A DNA stretch of 64,000 nt from Aestuariibius violaceus (GTDB lineage Bacteria; Pseudomonadota; Alphaproteobacteria; Rhodobacterales; Rhodobacteraceae). Of the stretch, positions 7,827 through 16,234 are shown piece after piece. The notes under the pieces were generated by a model. That model ran no database searches, was not told the origin of the DNA, and saw only the letters and a program-made list of their open reading frames with translations. Position numbers and translations under genes: made by a program. The DNA lies in NCBI RefSeq assembly GCF_040779325.2, contig NZ_JBFONT020000002.1, forward strand, positions 868,001 through 932,000, in the 5' to 3' direction. How positions within the stretch are numbered: the first letter of the stretch is position 1; every line of letters begins with the position of its first letter.

Positions 7827-9581
7827 TCAGACATCCATCGTGGTAGGGCCGATAAGAGTGTGCGGTAGATCGGTGGGTCGTGATGCCGCCTTTTGAGCCT
7901 TCTTCCGCCCTGCGCCAATCCAGTGGACCACACGCGGTTCACTCTCTTCTTGCAAGGTCGCACGAAGCATCTGCTCCAACTCAACCGCTTCGGCTGACTG
8001 CCGACTGCGTTGTCTCAGGTGGTCGTCCCAGGTTGCTACCAGGTTCACTTCCATGAAGCGTCTTGGCTCGCCGCCGTGTTCGAACAAGTCCCAGGTCACT
8101 GTCCCGCTGGCACGACGCGTGCTTGCGATGCGGCATATGATTTCGTGGAATCGGTCCTCCATGCCTTGCCGAACAGCATATTGCACTGTCACGAGGACCG
8201 GGCCGTCAGTAGGGACGATGTCGGCATTGATGTTGGGTTCTGGCCAAACGGCGGCTCGGGTCGTGCTTGACGGCGCCTTGGCTTTCGGCATGGGCCACGC
8301 AAACATTACGGCGGTTCCGACAAGCTGCAAAACGCCGGCCGAGACAAGAGCTGCGGTGAGGTCGATAATATCGGCCAAGGCGCCCCACAGCAGGCTTCCC
8401 GCGCCCATACCGACAGCGAAAACCATCATGAACAAAGAGGTTGCGCGGCCTCTGATCCAACCAGGAACCGCGACCTGCACCCCCGCCGTTAGCAGCGCCA
8501 TGCAGATCATCCAGCCCATTCCAGCCAAGATCATGGCGGGAACCGCTAAAGCAGGCGCGAGTGCGAGGAGGCCAATCGCAGCGCCGAGGAATACGCCAGC
8601 CATCCCGACCAGATGCGCATCATCGGCCCGCTTACGCATGGCCGCCAGCGCAACACCAGCGATGAGCGAGCCGATCCCGACAGCGGCCAGAAGCAAACCA
8701 TACACTTCAGGTCCAGCTTGCAGGTCACGCCGGGCGACCAGTGGTAAAAGCGCCCAAAGCGCGCTAGCCGGAACGGAAAAGAGGGCCGTTCGCATGAGCA
8801 GGCTGCGCAGGCTGGGTGCGTTGCGGGCATAGCGCAGACCGGCACGCAGCGCCGCCAAAGCCCGTTCGCGTCCGATCTGGAGTTCTTCCAGAGCAGCTTG
8901 CGCGCTCGCAGCTTTCGCAAAGAAGAGTACGCCAACGACACCAGCGAAGCTTACCGCGTTGAGCAGGAAAACCGCGCCCGGACCAATCGCAGCGACCAGG
9001 ACGCCGCCGAGCGCTGGACCAACGGCGCGGGCGAGGTTGAAGGAAATGCCGTTGAGAACGAGCGCCTGCGTTAAATCACTCTCGCCGACAATGTCAGCAA
9101 TCATGGCTTGAAAGGTGGGCAGCGAAAATGCCGCAGCAGCCGCTAGCGCGAAGGTCAGCCCCAAGAGAAGGGTCGGCGTCATCGCGCCCGATATCGTCAC
9201 CAGGCCGAGCACGACCGTGACCAGCAGCATCGCGATCTGAGCGCCGAGCAGGAGCCGCCGCCGGTCATAGAGGTCCGCCATCACTCCGGCGGGCAAAACC
9301 AGGAGCGCCATTGCTGCCATCGCAGCAGATTGCACGAGTGCGACAAGAGTGGCACTCGGCGTAAGTTCGGTCATGAGCCAGGCGCGCCCGACATCTTGAA
9401 CCCAGGTTCCAAAATTCGAGACCGTAGTGGCGATGAAGAGGGCCGCAAAGAGGCGGTTGCGCAGCGGAGCGAGCGCTGAACCCGTCTCGTGTCCCGTAGG
9501 CTCTAATTCGGTAGATGTTTGAGACCCGGTGCCGACCGGCGACGCTTCGTCCGCACTTGTTTGATCGGCTTCGCCAGGCAT
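7827..9581 (-). CDS. MFS transporter with C-terminal monooxygenase-like domain
   Basis: A 584-residue protein. Residues ~35-440 form a 12-helix major facilitator of the enterobactin-exporter-like MFS_3 group (NRLFAALFIATTVSNFGTWVQ start, LMADLYDRRRLLLG-type loop as VMADLYDRRRLLLG). Residues ~465-565 are a soluble tail with the ferredoxin-like antibiotic-biosynthesis-monooxygenase pattern (VLVTVQYAVRQGMEDRF ... TWDLFEHGGEPRRFMEVNLVATWDDHLRQ), as is usual in this MFS subgroup. Export of a product or of a toxic intermediate is inferred. The start lies one base before the SnoaL gene stop. Confidence 0.87.
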   Translation of the reverse strand: MPGEADQTSADEASPVGTGSQTSTELEPTGHETGSALAPLRNRLFAALFIATTVSNFGTWVQDVGRAWLMTELTPSATLVALVQSAAMAAMALLVLPAGVMADLYDRRRLLLGAQIAMLLVTVVLGLVTISGAMTPTLLLGLTFALAAAAAFSLPTFQAMIADIVGESDLTQALVLNGISFNLARAVGPALGGVLVAAIGPGAVFLLNAVSFAGVVGVLFFAKAASAQAALEELQIGRERALAALRAGLRYARNAPSLRSLLMRTALFSVPASALWALLPLVARRDLQAGPEVYGLLLAAVGIGSLIAGVALAAMRKRADDAHLVGMAGVFLGAAIGLLALAPALAVPAMILAGMGWMICMALLTAGVQVAVPGWIRGRATSLFMMVFAVGMGAGSLLWGALADIIDLTAALVSAGVLQLVGTAVMFAWPMPKAKAPSSTTRAAVWPEPNINADIVPTDGPVLVTVQYAVRQGMEDRFHEIICRIASTRRASGTVTWDLFEHGGEPRRFMEVNLVATWDDHLRQRSRQSAEAVELEQMLRATLQEESEPRVVHWIGAGRKKAQKAASRPTDLPHTLIGPTTMDV

Positions 9582-9582
9582 T

Positions 9583-10014
9583 CTACGGGGTCCGCGCTGC
9601 AGCTACAGCGAAGGTGTTCTCGAAGAACTGACCGCCCGCAATCCGCCCACCCTTCATATCGAAGCGGGCGCACCAATCGCTGTCGGCAAGCTTGCCTGTT
9701 TGCTTATGACGGAACAGGAAATGCCCTTCGACGTAGACCCGCTCTCCCGCTTCGGCGAAGGAATGCGGCGTGAATTCCTCGACGTCGAACTCACCGAAGA
9801 GCTTGCTGTATAGTTCGGCGTAACCTTCTTCACCTTCATGGACGTATCCGGCCCAGGGGATTGCGGCGCGCAACTCATCGTTCCCAGCTGAGCCCGTAAC
9901 GAAGCGAAAGTCGTCGTGACCGTAAAGCCGGAACCCTTCATCCGCTCTGCCAGCATATTGCAGTTCGAAGAAATGCCGGACCTTCTCAACATTTGATTGC
10001 TCACTGCCGCTCAT
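9583..10014 (-). CDS. SnoaL/NTF2-like protein
   Basis: A 143-residue NTF2-like (SnoaL) fold: N-terminal helices, then the beta-sheet with AIPWAGYVHEGEEG, RVYVEGHFLFRH and a C-terminal GGQFFENTFAVAAA. Such proteins are isomerases, hydratases or binding proteins. It is a paralogue of the protein at 13262-13756 (shared IPWAG and F(F/Y)E(N/D)TFA(V/I)A stretches). It starts in an ATGA overlap with the preceding reductase gene. Confidence 0.82.
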   Translation of the reverse strand: MSGSEQSNVEKVRHFFELQYAGRADEGFRLYGHDDFRFVTGSAGNDELRAAIPWAGYVHEGEEGYAELYSKLFGEFDVEEFTPHSFAEAGERVYVEGHFLFRHKQTGKLADSDWCARFDMKGGRIAGGQFFENTFAVAAARTP

Positions 10015-10622
10015 TGGTCCGTTTCCATGTGATGCCGGACCAGCGCCCAGTCACGTCCAGTCCGGCCAGTCCCTGTAAGGTTGATCCAGATCATCGCGAA
10101 GGCCTCAAGCAGGTGGGATTGCCGTATGGAGCCGAGGTATTGTGGGTCGAAGCCAGCATCACTGACGACCTGCTCGGCGATGCTGCGGCTTTCGCCATCG
10201 GGGCCGGCAATGAGCATGAAGGGCTTGGCTCCGCCGAAGGAGTCTGGCTCGGCCAGCACCTCGACGCCCACCTGATTGAAGCTCTTGTAGACATCGGCTG
10301 CCTCGGCCCAGGTAGCGATATTCTCACCTGCAGACTGTCCCGGCTTCAAAGCAATGCGCGGACCCTCGTCGCCCATGTCGACGGCGTTGGTTGCATCGAT
10401 GAGAACCTTGCCGGTCAGATCGCCCGCCGCCGCGATGACCGGCTCGGCTGCGGAGTACGGGACCGCAAGAAGTACGACAGCTGCATCCGATACGGCATCA
10501 GCGAACGACATCTCGCCATTCTTCGGTGCACGCACGCCATAGACGACCTCGTGTCCGGCTGTGGCAAGTATGCCGCCAATGCCTCGTCCGACGCCGCCAG
10601 CGCCCAAAACTGCAATCTTCAT
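10011..10622 (-). CDS. F420/NADP-reductase-like dinucleotide-binding protein
   Basis: A 203-residue Rossmann protein of the NADPH-dependent F420 reductase-like family. It begins MKIAVLGAGGVGRGIGGILATAGH with the GxGxxG motif, and carries VVLLAVPYSA and GKVLIDATNAV strands and a C-terminal QSHLLEAFAMIWINL helix. In bacteria without F420 these act as generic NAD(P)-linked oxidoreductases. Overlaps its neighbours by ATGA at both ends, so it is inside the cargo operon. Confidence 0.85.
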   Translation of the reverse strand: MKIAVLGAGGVGRGIGGILATAGHEVVYGVRAPKNGEMSFADAVSDAAVVLLAVPYSAAEPVIAAAGDLTGKVLIDATNAVDMGDEGPRIALKPGQSAGENIATWAEAADVYKSFNQVGVEVLAEPDSFGGAKPFMLIAGPDGESRSIAEQVVSDAGFDPQYLGSIRQSHLLEAFAMIWINLTGTGRTGRDWALVRHHMETDQ

Positions 10623-11488
10623 GATGCTACCTCCGGTCGGAATTCTTGCGCGAAATCCTCGGAGAAGTCTCTGAATGATCGTGCAGGACGACCGGTCAAA
10701 CGTTTCACACTGTCGCTGACTGTGCCCAGTTCTCCCGCCTTCAGCTCGGCGTCGAGTTCGAGCTCCGCGTTGGCATAGGCTTCGCTCTGTCCAAAGGAGA
10801 GCAATCGCCGCTTGTGCTCTTCAGGCGTAATATCCTCATGGTGTATCCGGCGACCTAGAACGTCAGATAAAACGTCGGCTTGCTGCTGGAACGACAGGGC
10901 CTCCGGGCCGGTCAAGAGATAGGCCTGACCGTCATGCCTGTCTTCGGACAAAACAGCTGCAGCGCAAGCGGCGATATCTCGCGTGTCAATAACGCTGACA
11001 TTCGCGTCGCCTACCGGGAGGCCGAATACGCCGTCTGACTTGATCGGGTCAGTAAACCAGAACAGATTCTGCATGAACACGTTCGGTCGCAAGAACGTCC
11101 AGGCCAGACCGGACGCGCGGATTGCCTCCTCGACCGGCCGGTGCCAGTGGCCAAAACCGAAAGTCGGTTCGTGGTCGGCGGCGATGACCGAAAATTTTAC
11201 AATCCGTTCGATGTCTGCATCCTTTGCGGCCTGGACCGCCGCCAGCTCCCGGTCCGGCAGGGCCGGATCGGCCGAAGAAATGAGCATAAGCGTCTGCGCG
11301 CCGCGCATGGCTGGCGCGAGCGTTTCTGGTGCGTCAAAGTCTCCCCGAACCAATTCGACAGCGGCAGGTAACCGACCGCGAGCCCGCTCGGGGTCACGAA
11401 CCATACCCCGAACCGATGCTCCGCGCTCGTTCAGAAGGCGGACAATCTCTGATCCATTGCCGCCAGTGGCGCCAGTCACAACAATCAT
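10619..11488 (-). CDS. NmrA-type NAD(P)-binding oxidoreductase
   Basis: A 289-residue atypical short-chain dehydrogenase of the NmrA/QOR2-like group: VTGATGGNGSEIVRLL with the GxxGxxG motif at residues ~5-12, RGMVRDPER as NADP-ribose loop, and a substrate domain with RPNVFMQNLFW and DTRDIAACAAAVLS. It has no YxxxK catalytic pair, as expected of the group, so it may be a redox sensor or a reductase. Overlaps both neighbours by ATGA. Confidence 0.87.
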   Translation of the reverse strand: MIVVTGATGGNGSEIVRLLNERGASVRGMVRDPERARGRLPAAVELVRGDFDAPETLAPAMRGAQTLMLISSADPALPDRELAAVQAAKDADIERIVKFSVIAADHEPTFGFGHWHRPVEEAIRASGLAWTFLRPNVFMQNLFWFTDPIKSDGVFGLPVGDANVSVIDTRDIAACAAAVLSEDRHDGQAYLLTGPEALSFQQQADVLSDVLGRRIHHEDITPEEHKRRLLSFGQSEAYANAELELDAELKAGELGTVSDSVKRLTGRPARSFRDFSEDFAQEFRPEVAS

Positions 11489-12480
11489 TGTCCTGTCTCC
11501 TCGTCCGTCTCAATCGGGGTGAGCGGCAAACGGACGAGCGTCGCCTCTCCGGTGCCGCCTATGAACACACCGCCCGTTCCCAATGCGTAAAGCGTGGTGC
11601 CGTCCGGCGTGAGTTCGACCGCCGTCGCCCCATCGACGTCTTTATCTAGCACTGGCTCCACGCTGCCATTGCGCGCGCGGACCAGTACCACATCGGTATG
11701 CGGCGCGAAGAATAACCTTCCGTCGGCAGCATATTTGAAATCGTCAATTCCGGGCAAATTTGCGACCCGTTCGAGATCGCCCGAAGGCGCGCTATCCGCG
11801 CCTATGCCGATCCGGCTGAGCGATGCATCGGCGGAATTCGCAAGATAGAGCGCGCCGTCATGGATCTGAAGGCCATTGAGCCCGAAACCCGCCGGATCTT
11901 CTGGGGCCAGGCTCGGGTCCTCGAACCAAACCGAAGCAAGGCCGGATTCCAGATTGACTTGCCAGACCCGACCCGTTGCAGAGTCACCCAGAAGGGCAAC
12001 AGTCTGGGACAATAGGGCCATGCCATTAAGGGCTGCGGCTTGTGGTAGTTCGATAGTTTCGCGGATCTCGCCATCATATGCGACGATCATCACGACGTTG
12101 CCGAGACCATCTGCGGTCGGTGCCGCCATCGACCCACGATGCGCGAGCACAACGAAATCGCTGTCCCGAGCGACGACATTCATCGCATGCGCTCCGAGAT
12201 CAATCGGCGTCTGCAAGCCGTCGCCCGGGCGCCAGATCTCGAGGCGCTTCGCGGTGTAATTGGTGAAGACCACGTCGCCATTCGGTGCGATCTCGAGATT
12301 CTCGAGGAAAGTTCCAGGTGCGAAACGGGCGAGCACCTCGGAATTTGCGACGGGCTCGACTGGGGTTTCCGCCTCAGAAGCGCCGCCCGAGCAGGCTATT
12401 AGGAGCGCGATCCCCGTCATGCAGCCCGCCGCTCGTCGCCAACCAGTCACGCATCGCGCAGAGATGACATCAAAACTCAT
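11485..12480 (-). CDS. SMP-30-like beta-propeller lipoprotein
   Basis: A 331-residue predicted lipoprotein: signal segment MTGIALLIACSGGAS with a cysteine after LLIA, then a six-bladed SMP-30/gluconolactonase-type propeller with repeated strand patterns (FLENLEIAPNGDVVFTN, GMALLSQTVALLGDSATGRVWQV, GFGLNGLQIHDGALYLANS, GATAVELTPDGTTLYALG). The start at 12480 is chosen because it overlaps the upstream stop as ATGA and gives a proper signal peptide; a longer reading to 12552 has none. It is a distant paralogue of the propeller at 17743-19110. Lactonase activity is plausible but not shown. Confidence 0.83.
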   Translation of the reverse strand: MSFDVISARCVTGWRRAAGCMTGIALLIACSGGASEAETPVEPVANSEVLARFAPGTFLENLEIAPNGDVVFTNYTAKRLEIWRPGDGLQTPIDLGAHAMNVVARDSDFVVLAHRGSMAAPTADGLGNVVMIVAYDGEIRETIELPQAAALNGMALLSQTVALLGDSATGRVWQVNLESGLASVWFEDPSLAPEDPAGFGLNGLQIHDGALYLANSADASLSRIGIGADSAPSGDLERVANLPGIDDFKYAADGRLFFAPHTDVVLVRARNGSVEPVLDKDVDGATAVELTPDGTTLYALGTGGVFIGGTGEATLVRLPLTPIETDEETGQ

Positions 12481-13157
12481 CCGACCATTCCTTCGATCTC
12501 GGAACCGTCCACGGCATGCATCAGCCGCGGCCAGATAAGCCACTGCCACCAAGTGTGCGCTATCGCAAAGAGGCTTCCGTGGTGCTCGCTTCCGTCCGCA
12601 ATACGCTCATCGGCCGGATCCGTGGGCAGCACCAGAATGTGCGCGTTTGTTTCTTCGATCGCGCGAACATGAAGGTCAGGATGAAATGTACCGCACATCT
12701 CGGCCTCGAGGGCTTCCCGTGGCGCTGATAAAAGAGCAGCCCGCCATTCAGGATCCGTCCAGCTCCGCCCAATAATCTGGACATTGAGCGCGCCGAGGAA
12801 GGGGTCGACCACCTCGCCGTGCTCGCGGCGCATCCACCAGTAAAAGCCGTGCGCAAGCATCCACCAGTCGGAGATTTGCTCATAGCGATACCAGAGCTCA
12901 GCTTTGGGCGGGATACGCGGAACGACGAAGATGAATTCATCGGTCGCCTTGTCAACGATCCGAAGGTCCATGCCTTCAGGTTCTGGCAGCCCTGTCAGCT
13001 CGAAATAGGTCTTCGGGCTCTCGACCAGCTTTTGTCGAAGCGTGGCATCTTTCCACGTGAGATGACCCAACTCGGCTGCGAGAGACTCGCGGTAGGGACC
13101 GAAGGGGCGAACATCAATGCCGCTCCAAGTGCGCTTGGTTTGCAGTTGCTGGGTCAT
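12477..13157 (-). CDS. Protein with two NHLP-like modules and Trp-rich tails
   Basis: A 226-residue protein of no named function. Residues 33-80 and 131-178 each follow the pattern of nitrile-hydratase-leader-like (NHLP) sequences: W-x-D near the start, R-x-x-L about six residues on, a Pro, and a final beta-rich stretch ending in VVP or VLP. Each module is followed by an aromatic helix (AHGFYWWM at 102-109; AHTWWQWL at 202-209), so the whole protein appears to be an internal tandem duplication. There is no double-glycine cleavage site, no core peptide and no RiPP maturase or peptidase transporter nearby, so it is unlikely to be a peptide precursor. It heads the second half of the cargo operon, coupled to the propeller lipoprotein gene. 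Nitrile hydratase itself (Cys-x-x-Cys-Ser-Cys) is absent. Confidence 0.65.
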   Translation of the reverse strand: MTQQLQTKRTWSGIDVRPFGPYRESLAAELGHLTWKDATLRQKLVESPKTYFELTGLPEPEGMDLRIVDKATDEFIFVVPRIPPKAELWYRYEQISDWWMLAHGFYWWMRREHGEVVDPFLGALNVQIIGRSWTDPEWRAALLSAPREALEAEMCGTFHPDLHVRAIEETNAHILVLPTDPADERIADGSEHHGSLFAIAHTWWQWLIWPRLMHAVDGSEIEGMVG

Positions 13158-13261
13158 GGCAATTCAGTTCCTTTTTCTAATTGCGGCCGATTGCACCTTC
13201 GTCTCTGCCGCACGCTCTCCGAATTGGGCGCCGGTAACGAGGGCACTGATGCCTGCGATGT

Positions 13262-13756
13262 TTATGCGCCGTTCTCCGGCACAGTCCGTGGCGGCACGCC
13301 GGGCGCCCCATTGTCGATTGTCCACGATCCAGCCGTCCGAAAGGCATTGGCGATGGCGAAGGTGTCCTCGTAGAAGTGATAGGATGCGATCTTTCCTTCG
13401 CGCACCACAGCATGCATGGCGAAGTCGCTATCGGCGGCGTGTCCGGTGGATTTCGCCACAAAGCGGAGCGTGCCGAACACCGCGACCTGCTCGCCGTCGA
13501 CGATGAACGTGTGATCATCGAAGCCGCGAACTTCAAAGTTCGCATTCAGAAGTTCCTGAAAGGCGATGATCTCGGCGATGCCGGTCCACGTCCCGGCCCA
13601 GGGAATGGCTTGTTTGGTTTCGGGTGACATCTGCTCGCTGGCAAAGTTCAGATAGACCGCATCTTCCGTGAAGAGGTCGGGAATGAGGTCGCGCCAATTG
13701 GCCTCGCGAAAGCTGGCATAATACGCGCGTACGGTCGCTTCGGGGGAGCGTGTCAT
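13262..13756 (-). CDS. SnoaL/NTF2-like protein
   Basis: A 164-residue NTF2-like protein: RAYYASFREANWRDLIPDLFTEDAVY, IPWAGTWTGIAEI and YHFYEDTFAIANAF. The ATG at 13756 is preferred over longer readings because AGAGGA stands about nine bases before it and the extra N-terminus has no family match. Paralogue of the 9583-10014 product. Gaps of about 58 bases to the SDR upstream and 104 bases to the NHLP-like gene downstream keep it in the same transcription unit. Confidence 0.82.
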   Translation of the reverse strand: MTRSPEATVRAYYASFREANWRDLIPDLFTEDAVYLNFASEQMSPETKQAIPWAGTWTGIAEIIAFQELLNANFEVRGFDDHTFIVDGEQVAVFGTLRFVAKSTGHAADSDFAMHAVVREGKIASYHFYEDTFAIANAFRTAGSWTIDNGAPGVPPRTVPENGA

Positions 13757-13814
13757 CTTGTGATCCTCTTCATATCCGTCCGCTTCTGTTGCGGGCTCCT
13801 GAAGGCTGGTCGCA

Positions 13815-14546
13815 TCACCATGGCAGCGCGCCTTCCCTGTTGCGAAAACTTCCATCCGGCGCATCGACGCCGCCGCTCGCAATGCCGAGCGCGAGGTCTG
13901 CCGCATCCTCGGGCGTATTGGGAGCATCCGGCCCGCCAATGTCGGTTTGCGTCCAACCCGGACACATGGCGTGTACGGTAACGGACGTGTCTTTCAGTGC
14001 CTTTGAAAGCAACGCGGTGACGCCGTTCAACACCATCTTCGACAAGCGGTACGAGCCCGCCTTCATCAGCGCATAGTCGTTTTCCGGATCGAGCGTCGCG
14101 GCGATCGACCCAGCTTCGGAGGAGACGTTGATGATGCTGGCACCATCCTTTGATGCTTCCAGCAGAGGCAGCAAGACCCGCGATATGCGCAAGGGGCCAA
14201 TCGCGTTGATCGCAAGAGAGGCTTCTATATCCTCATAAGACGCGGCAATAATGTCGTGCTCCTGGCCAACATTTATTCCGGCATTGTTGATCAGAACGGA
14301 TATGCTCGAATGGGCCTTGGCGAGCGCATCTGCCGCAGCGTCTATTGATGCGGGGGCGGTCACATCGAGCGGCATGGCTTCGGCGGTACCGCCCTTCGCT
14401 GCTATAGCTTCCCTGACCTCTTCTGCTTGCGCCGCGTCGCGCGCACCGATCACGACGTGGTATCCTGCATCGGCGAACCGGAGCGCGGTGGCACGGCCGA
14501 TGCCGCGATTGGCGCCGGTGATGACTGCGACCTTTGCCCCTCTCAT
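13815..14546 (-). CDS. Short-chain dehydrogenase/reductase
   Basis: A 243-residue classical SDR: cofactor motif TGANRGIG at residues ~11-18, NNAGIN, a Ser in NVSSEAGS, and the catalytic YxxxK as YRLSK about residue 160; the tail GWTQTDIGGPDAPNTPEDAA is typical of carbonyl-reductase-like SDRs. Start at 14546 overlaps the aldehyde dehydrogenase stop (ATGA). With the dehydrogenase it probably interconverts an alcohol/carbonyl pair in the pathway. Confidence 0.92.
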   Translation of the reverse strand: MRGAKVAVITGANRGIGRATALRFADAGYHVVIGARDAAQAEEVREAIAAKGGTAEAMPLDVTAPASIDAAADALAKAHSSISVLINNAGINVGQEHDIIAASYEDIEASLAINAIGPLRISRVLLPLLEASKDGASIINVSSEAGSIAATLDPENDYALMKAGSYRLSKMVLNGVTALLSKALKDTSVTVHAMCPGWTQTDIGGPDAPNTPEDAADLALGIASGGVDAPDGSFRNREGALPW

Positions 14547-16066
14547 GATGCGGCCTCCGCGATGGAAGGCAGCCAGATGGATTTGGTCTGGGTATAATTC
14601 TCCAGCGCCTGTCGTCCGCACTCGCGGCCAAAGCCGGATTGCTTGACACCGCCGAAAGGCACGGAAACGTCGAAATAATTGTAACTGTTGATCCAGCAAG
14701 TGCCGGCTTTGAGGGCGTTCGCGACGCGTAGGGCCTTGGCCATGTCCGTCGTCTGCACGCCCGAGGCGAGACCGAACGTGGTATCATTGGCGATGCGGAT
14801 CGCTTCGGCCTCGTCATCGAAAGGAATGACCGCCAGGACCGGCCCGAAGATTTCCTCCTGAGCGATGGCCATGTCGTTTGTGCCAAGAAAAATCGTCGGT
14901 TGGTGGAACCAGCCTTTGCCGCCCAATCCTTCAGGCTCGGCCCGCTCGCCGCCATAGCGCAGGTCAGCACCGGCTTCGCGGCCCTTGCGGACATAGCTCT
15001 CGACCTTCTTCAACTGGCCCTCGTCGGCCATCGGCCCAAGGAACGTCGCGGCATCAAGCGGATCGCCGATGACGAGTGCACTCGCAGCCGCGACCAGTGC
15101 CGCCAAAACCTCTTCGAGAGCCGAGCGTTCCACCAGAAGACGCGATCCCGCGGTGCAAATTTCGCCTTTGTTGTAAAAGATGCCAAAGATGGCGTTTTGC
15201 ACCGCGCTATTCATGTCCGCATCCGCGAAAATGATATGGGCCGACTTGCCGCCCAGCTCCATCGTCACCTTCTTCACTGTGTCGGCGCTCTTCGCGATGA
15301 TCCCTTTGCCGACACCGGTTGAGCCAGTGAAGGCGATCTTGTCGACATCAGAGTGTGTCACCAGCGTGTCGCCAATCTCCGATCCAGGTCCGGTCACGAG
15401 GTTGTAGACCCCTGCGGGTACGCCCGCTTCCTCGAACGCCATGGCGAGGCGCACGGCGGACAGCGGCGTGGCCGAGGCCGGCTTGTGGACAATCGTGTTC
15501 CCAGCCGCCATGGCTGGCGCGATCTTGGTCGCCGAGAGCAGTAGGGGGAAGTTGAAGGGTGTGATGGCCGCCACAACGCCGACCGGCTCGCGCACGGACA
15601 TGACCTGACGTGCTGCATGGTCGGGGGGCGGTGAGACGGTGCGCGCGTCACCATCCGGATCAGCTGCCGCTGCGCCAAAGAAACGGAACAAATCTGCAAG
15701 AAGGACGGCATCGATGCTGCGGGCGAACTGGATGGGCTTGCCCATATCGAGCGTCTCGCAGCGCGCGAAATCGTCAGCATGGCGCTCGACAATATCGGCG
15801 ACCGTCATCATCAGACCTTGGCGCTCTGGCGCGGGCATGCGGGCCCATTCTGCATCGTCGGCGCGTCGCCGCGCCGCTGCGATGGCCGCTTCAACATCAT
15901 CCTTGCCTCCCTTGGCGACAGTGGTGACGACAGACTCGGTCGTCGGGTCGACTGTTTCCATGCGATCACCTGAGGCACTCTCGCGCCAAGTGCCGTCGAT
16001 ATAGAGCTGACAGTCCTCGACGGGAGACGTTCGGGTGTCGGTTGCGCAAGTTGCTGCGTTCTGCAT
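14543..16066 (-). CDS. NAD(P)-dependent aldehyde dehydrogenase
   Basis: A full-length 507-residue aldehyde dehydrogenase: FTGSTGVGKGI cofactor region, catalytic Glu in MELGGKSAHI, catalytic Cys in KGEICTAGSRL, and EEIFGPVLAVIPFDDE. It oxidises an aldehyde to the acid; the group resembles betaine/phenylacetaldehyde-type enzymes but the substrate is not readable. First gene of the leftward enzyme set after the porin, with 168 bases in between that could hold a promoter. Confidence 0.94.
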   Translation of the reverse strand: MQNAATCATDTRTSPVEDCQLYIDGTWRESASGDRMETVDPTTESVVTTVAKGGKDDVEAAIAAARRRADDAEWARMPAPERQGLMMTVADIVERHADDFARCETLDMGKPIQFARSIDAVLLADLFRFFGAAAADPDGDARTVSPPPDHAARQVMSVREPVGVVAAITPFNFPLLLSATKIAPAMAAGNTIVHKPASATPLSAVRLAMAFEEAGVPAGVYNLVTGPGSEIGDTLVTHSDVDKIAFTGSTGVGKGIIAKSADTVKKVTMELGGKSAHIIFADADMNSAVQNAIFGIFYNKGEICTAGSRLLVERSALEEVLAALVAAASALVIGDPLDAATFLGPMADEGQLKKVESYVRKGREAGADLRYGGERAEPEGLGGKGWFHQPTIFLGTNDMAIAQEEIFGPVLAVIPFDDEAEAIRIANDTTFGLASGVQTTDMAKALRVANALKAGTCWINSYNYFDVSVPFGGVKQSGFGRECGRQALENYTQTKSIWLPSIAEAAS

Positions 16067-16234
16067 GGTCAGTCATCCTCCATTGCACGACCAGAATTCG
16101 ATCGATAAATGATGATAGCCGACGGGAACGGCCGTGTTTTCTACCGGACGCGCATGCCTTTACACGATACCAACATCTAGCGGATCAACTGGCTCGGCTT
16201 GCTCCATTCGCTCGTTTGATGCGAACAAGCCCGA

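Noticed and set aside
12477..13157. RiPP precursor cluster around the NHLP-like protein
   Set aside because: No Gly-Gly cleavage site, core peptide, cyclodehydratase, radical SAM or peptidase-ABC gene within reach.
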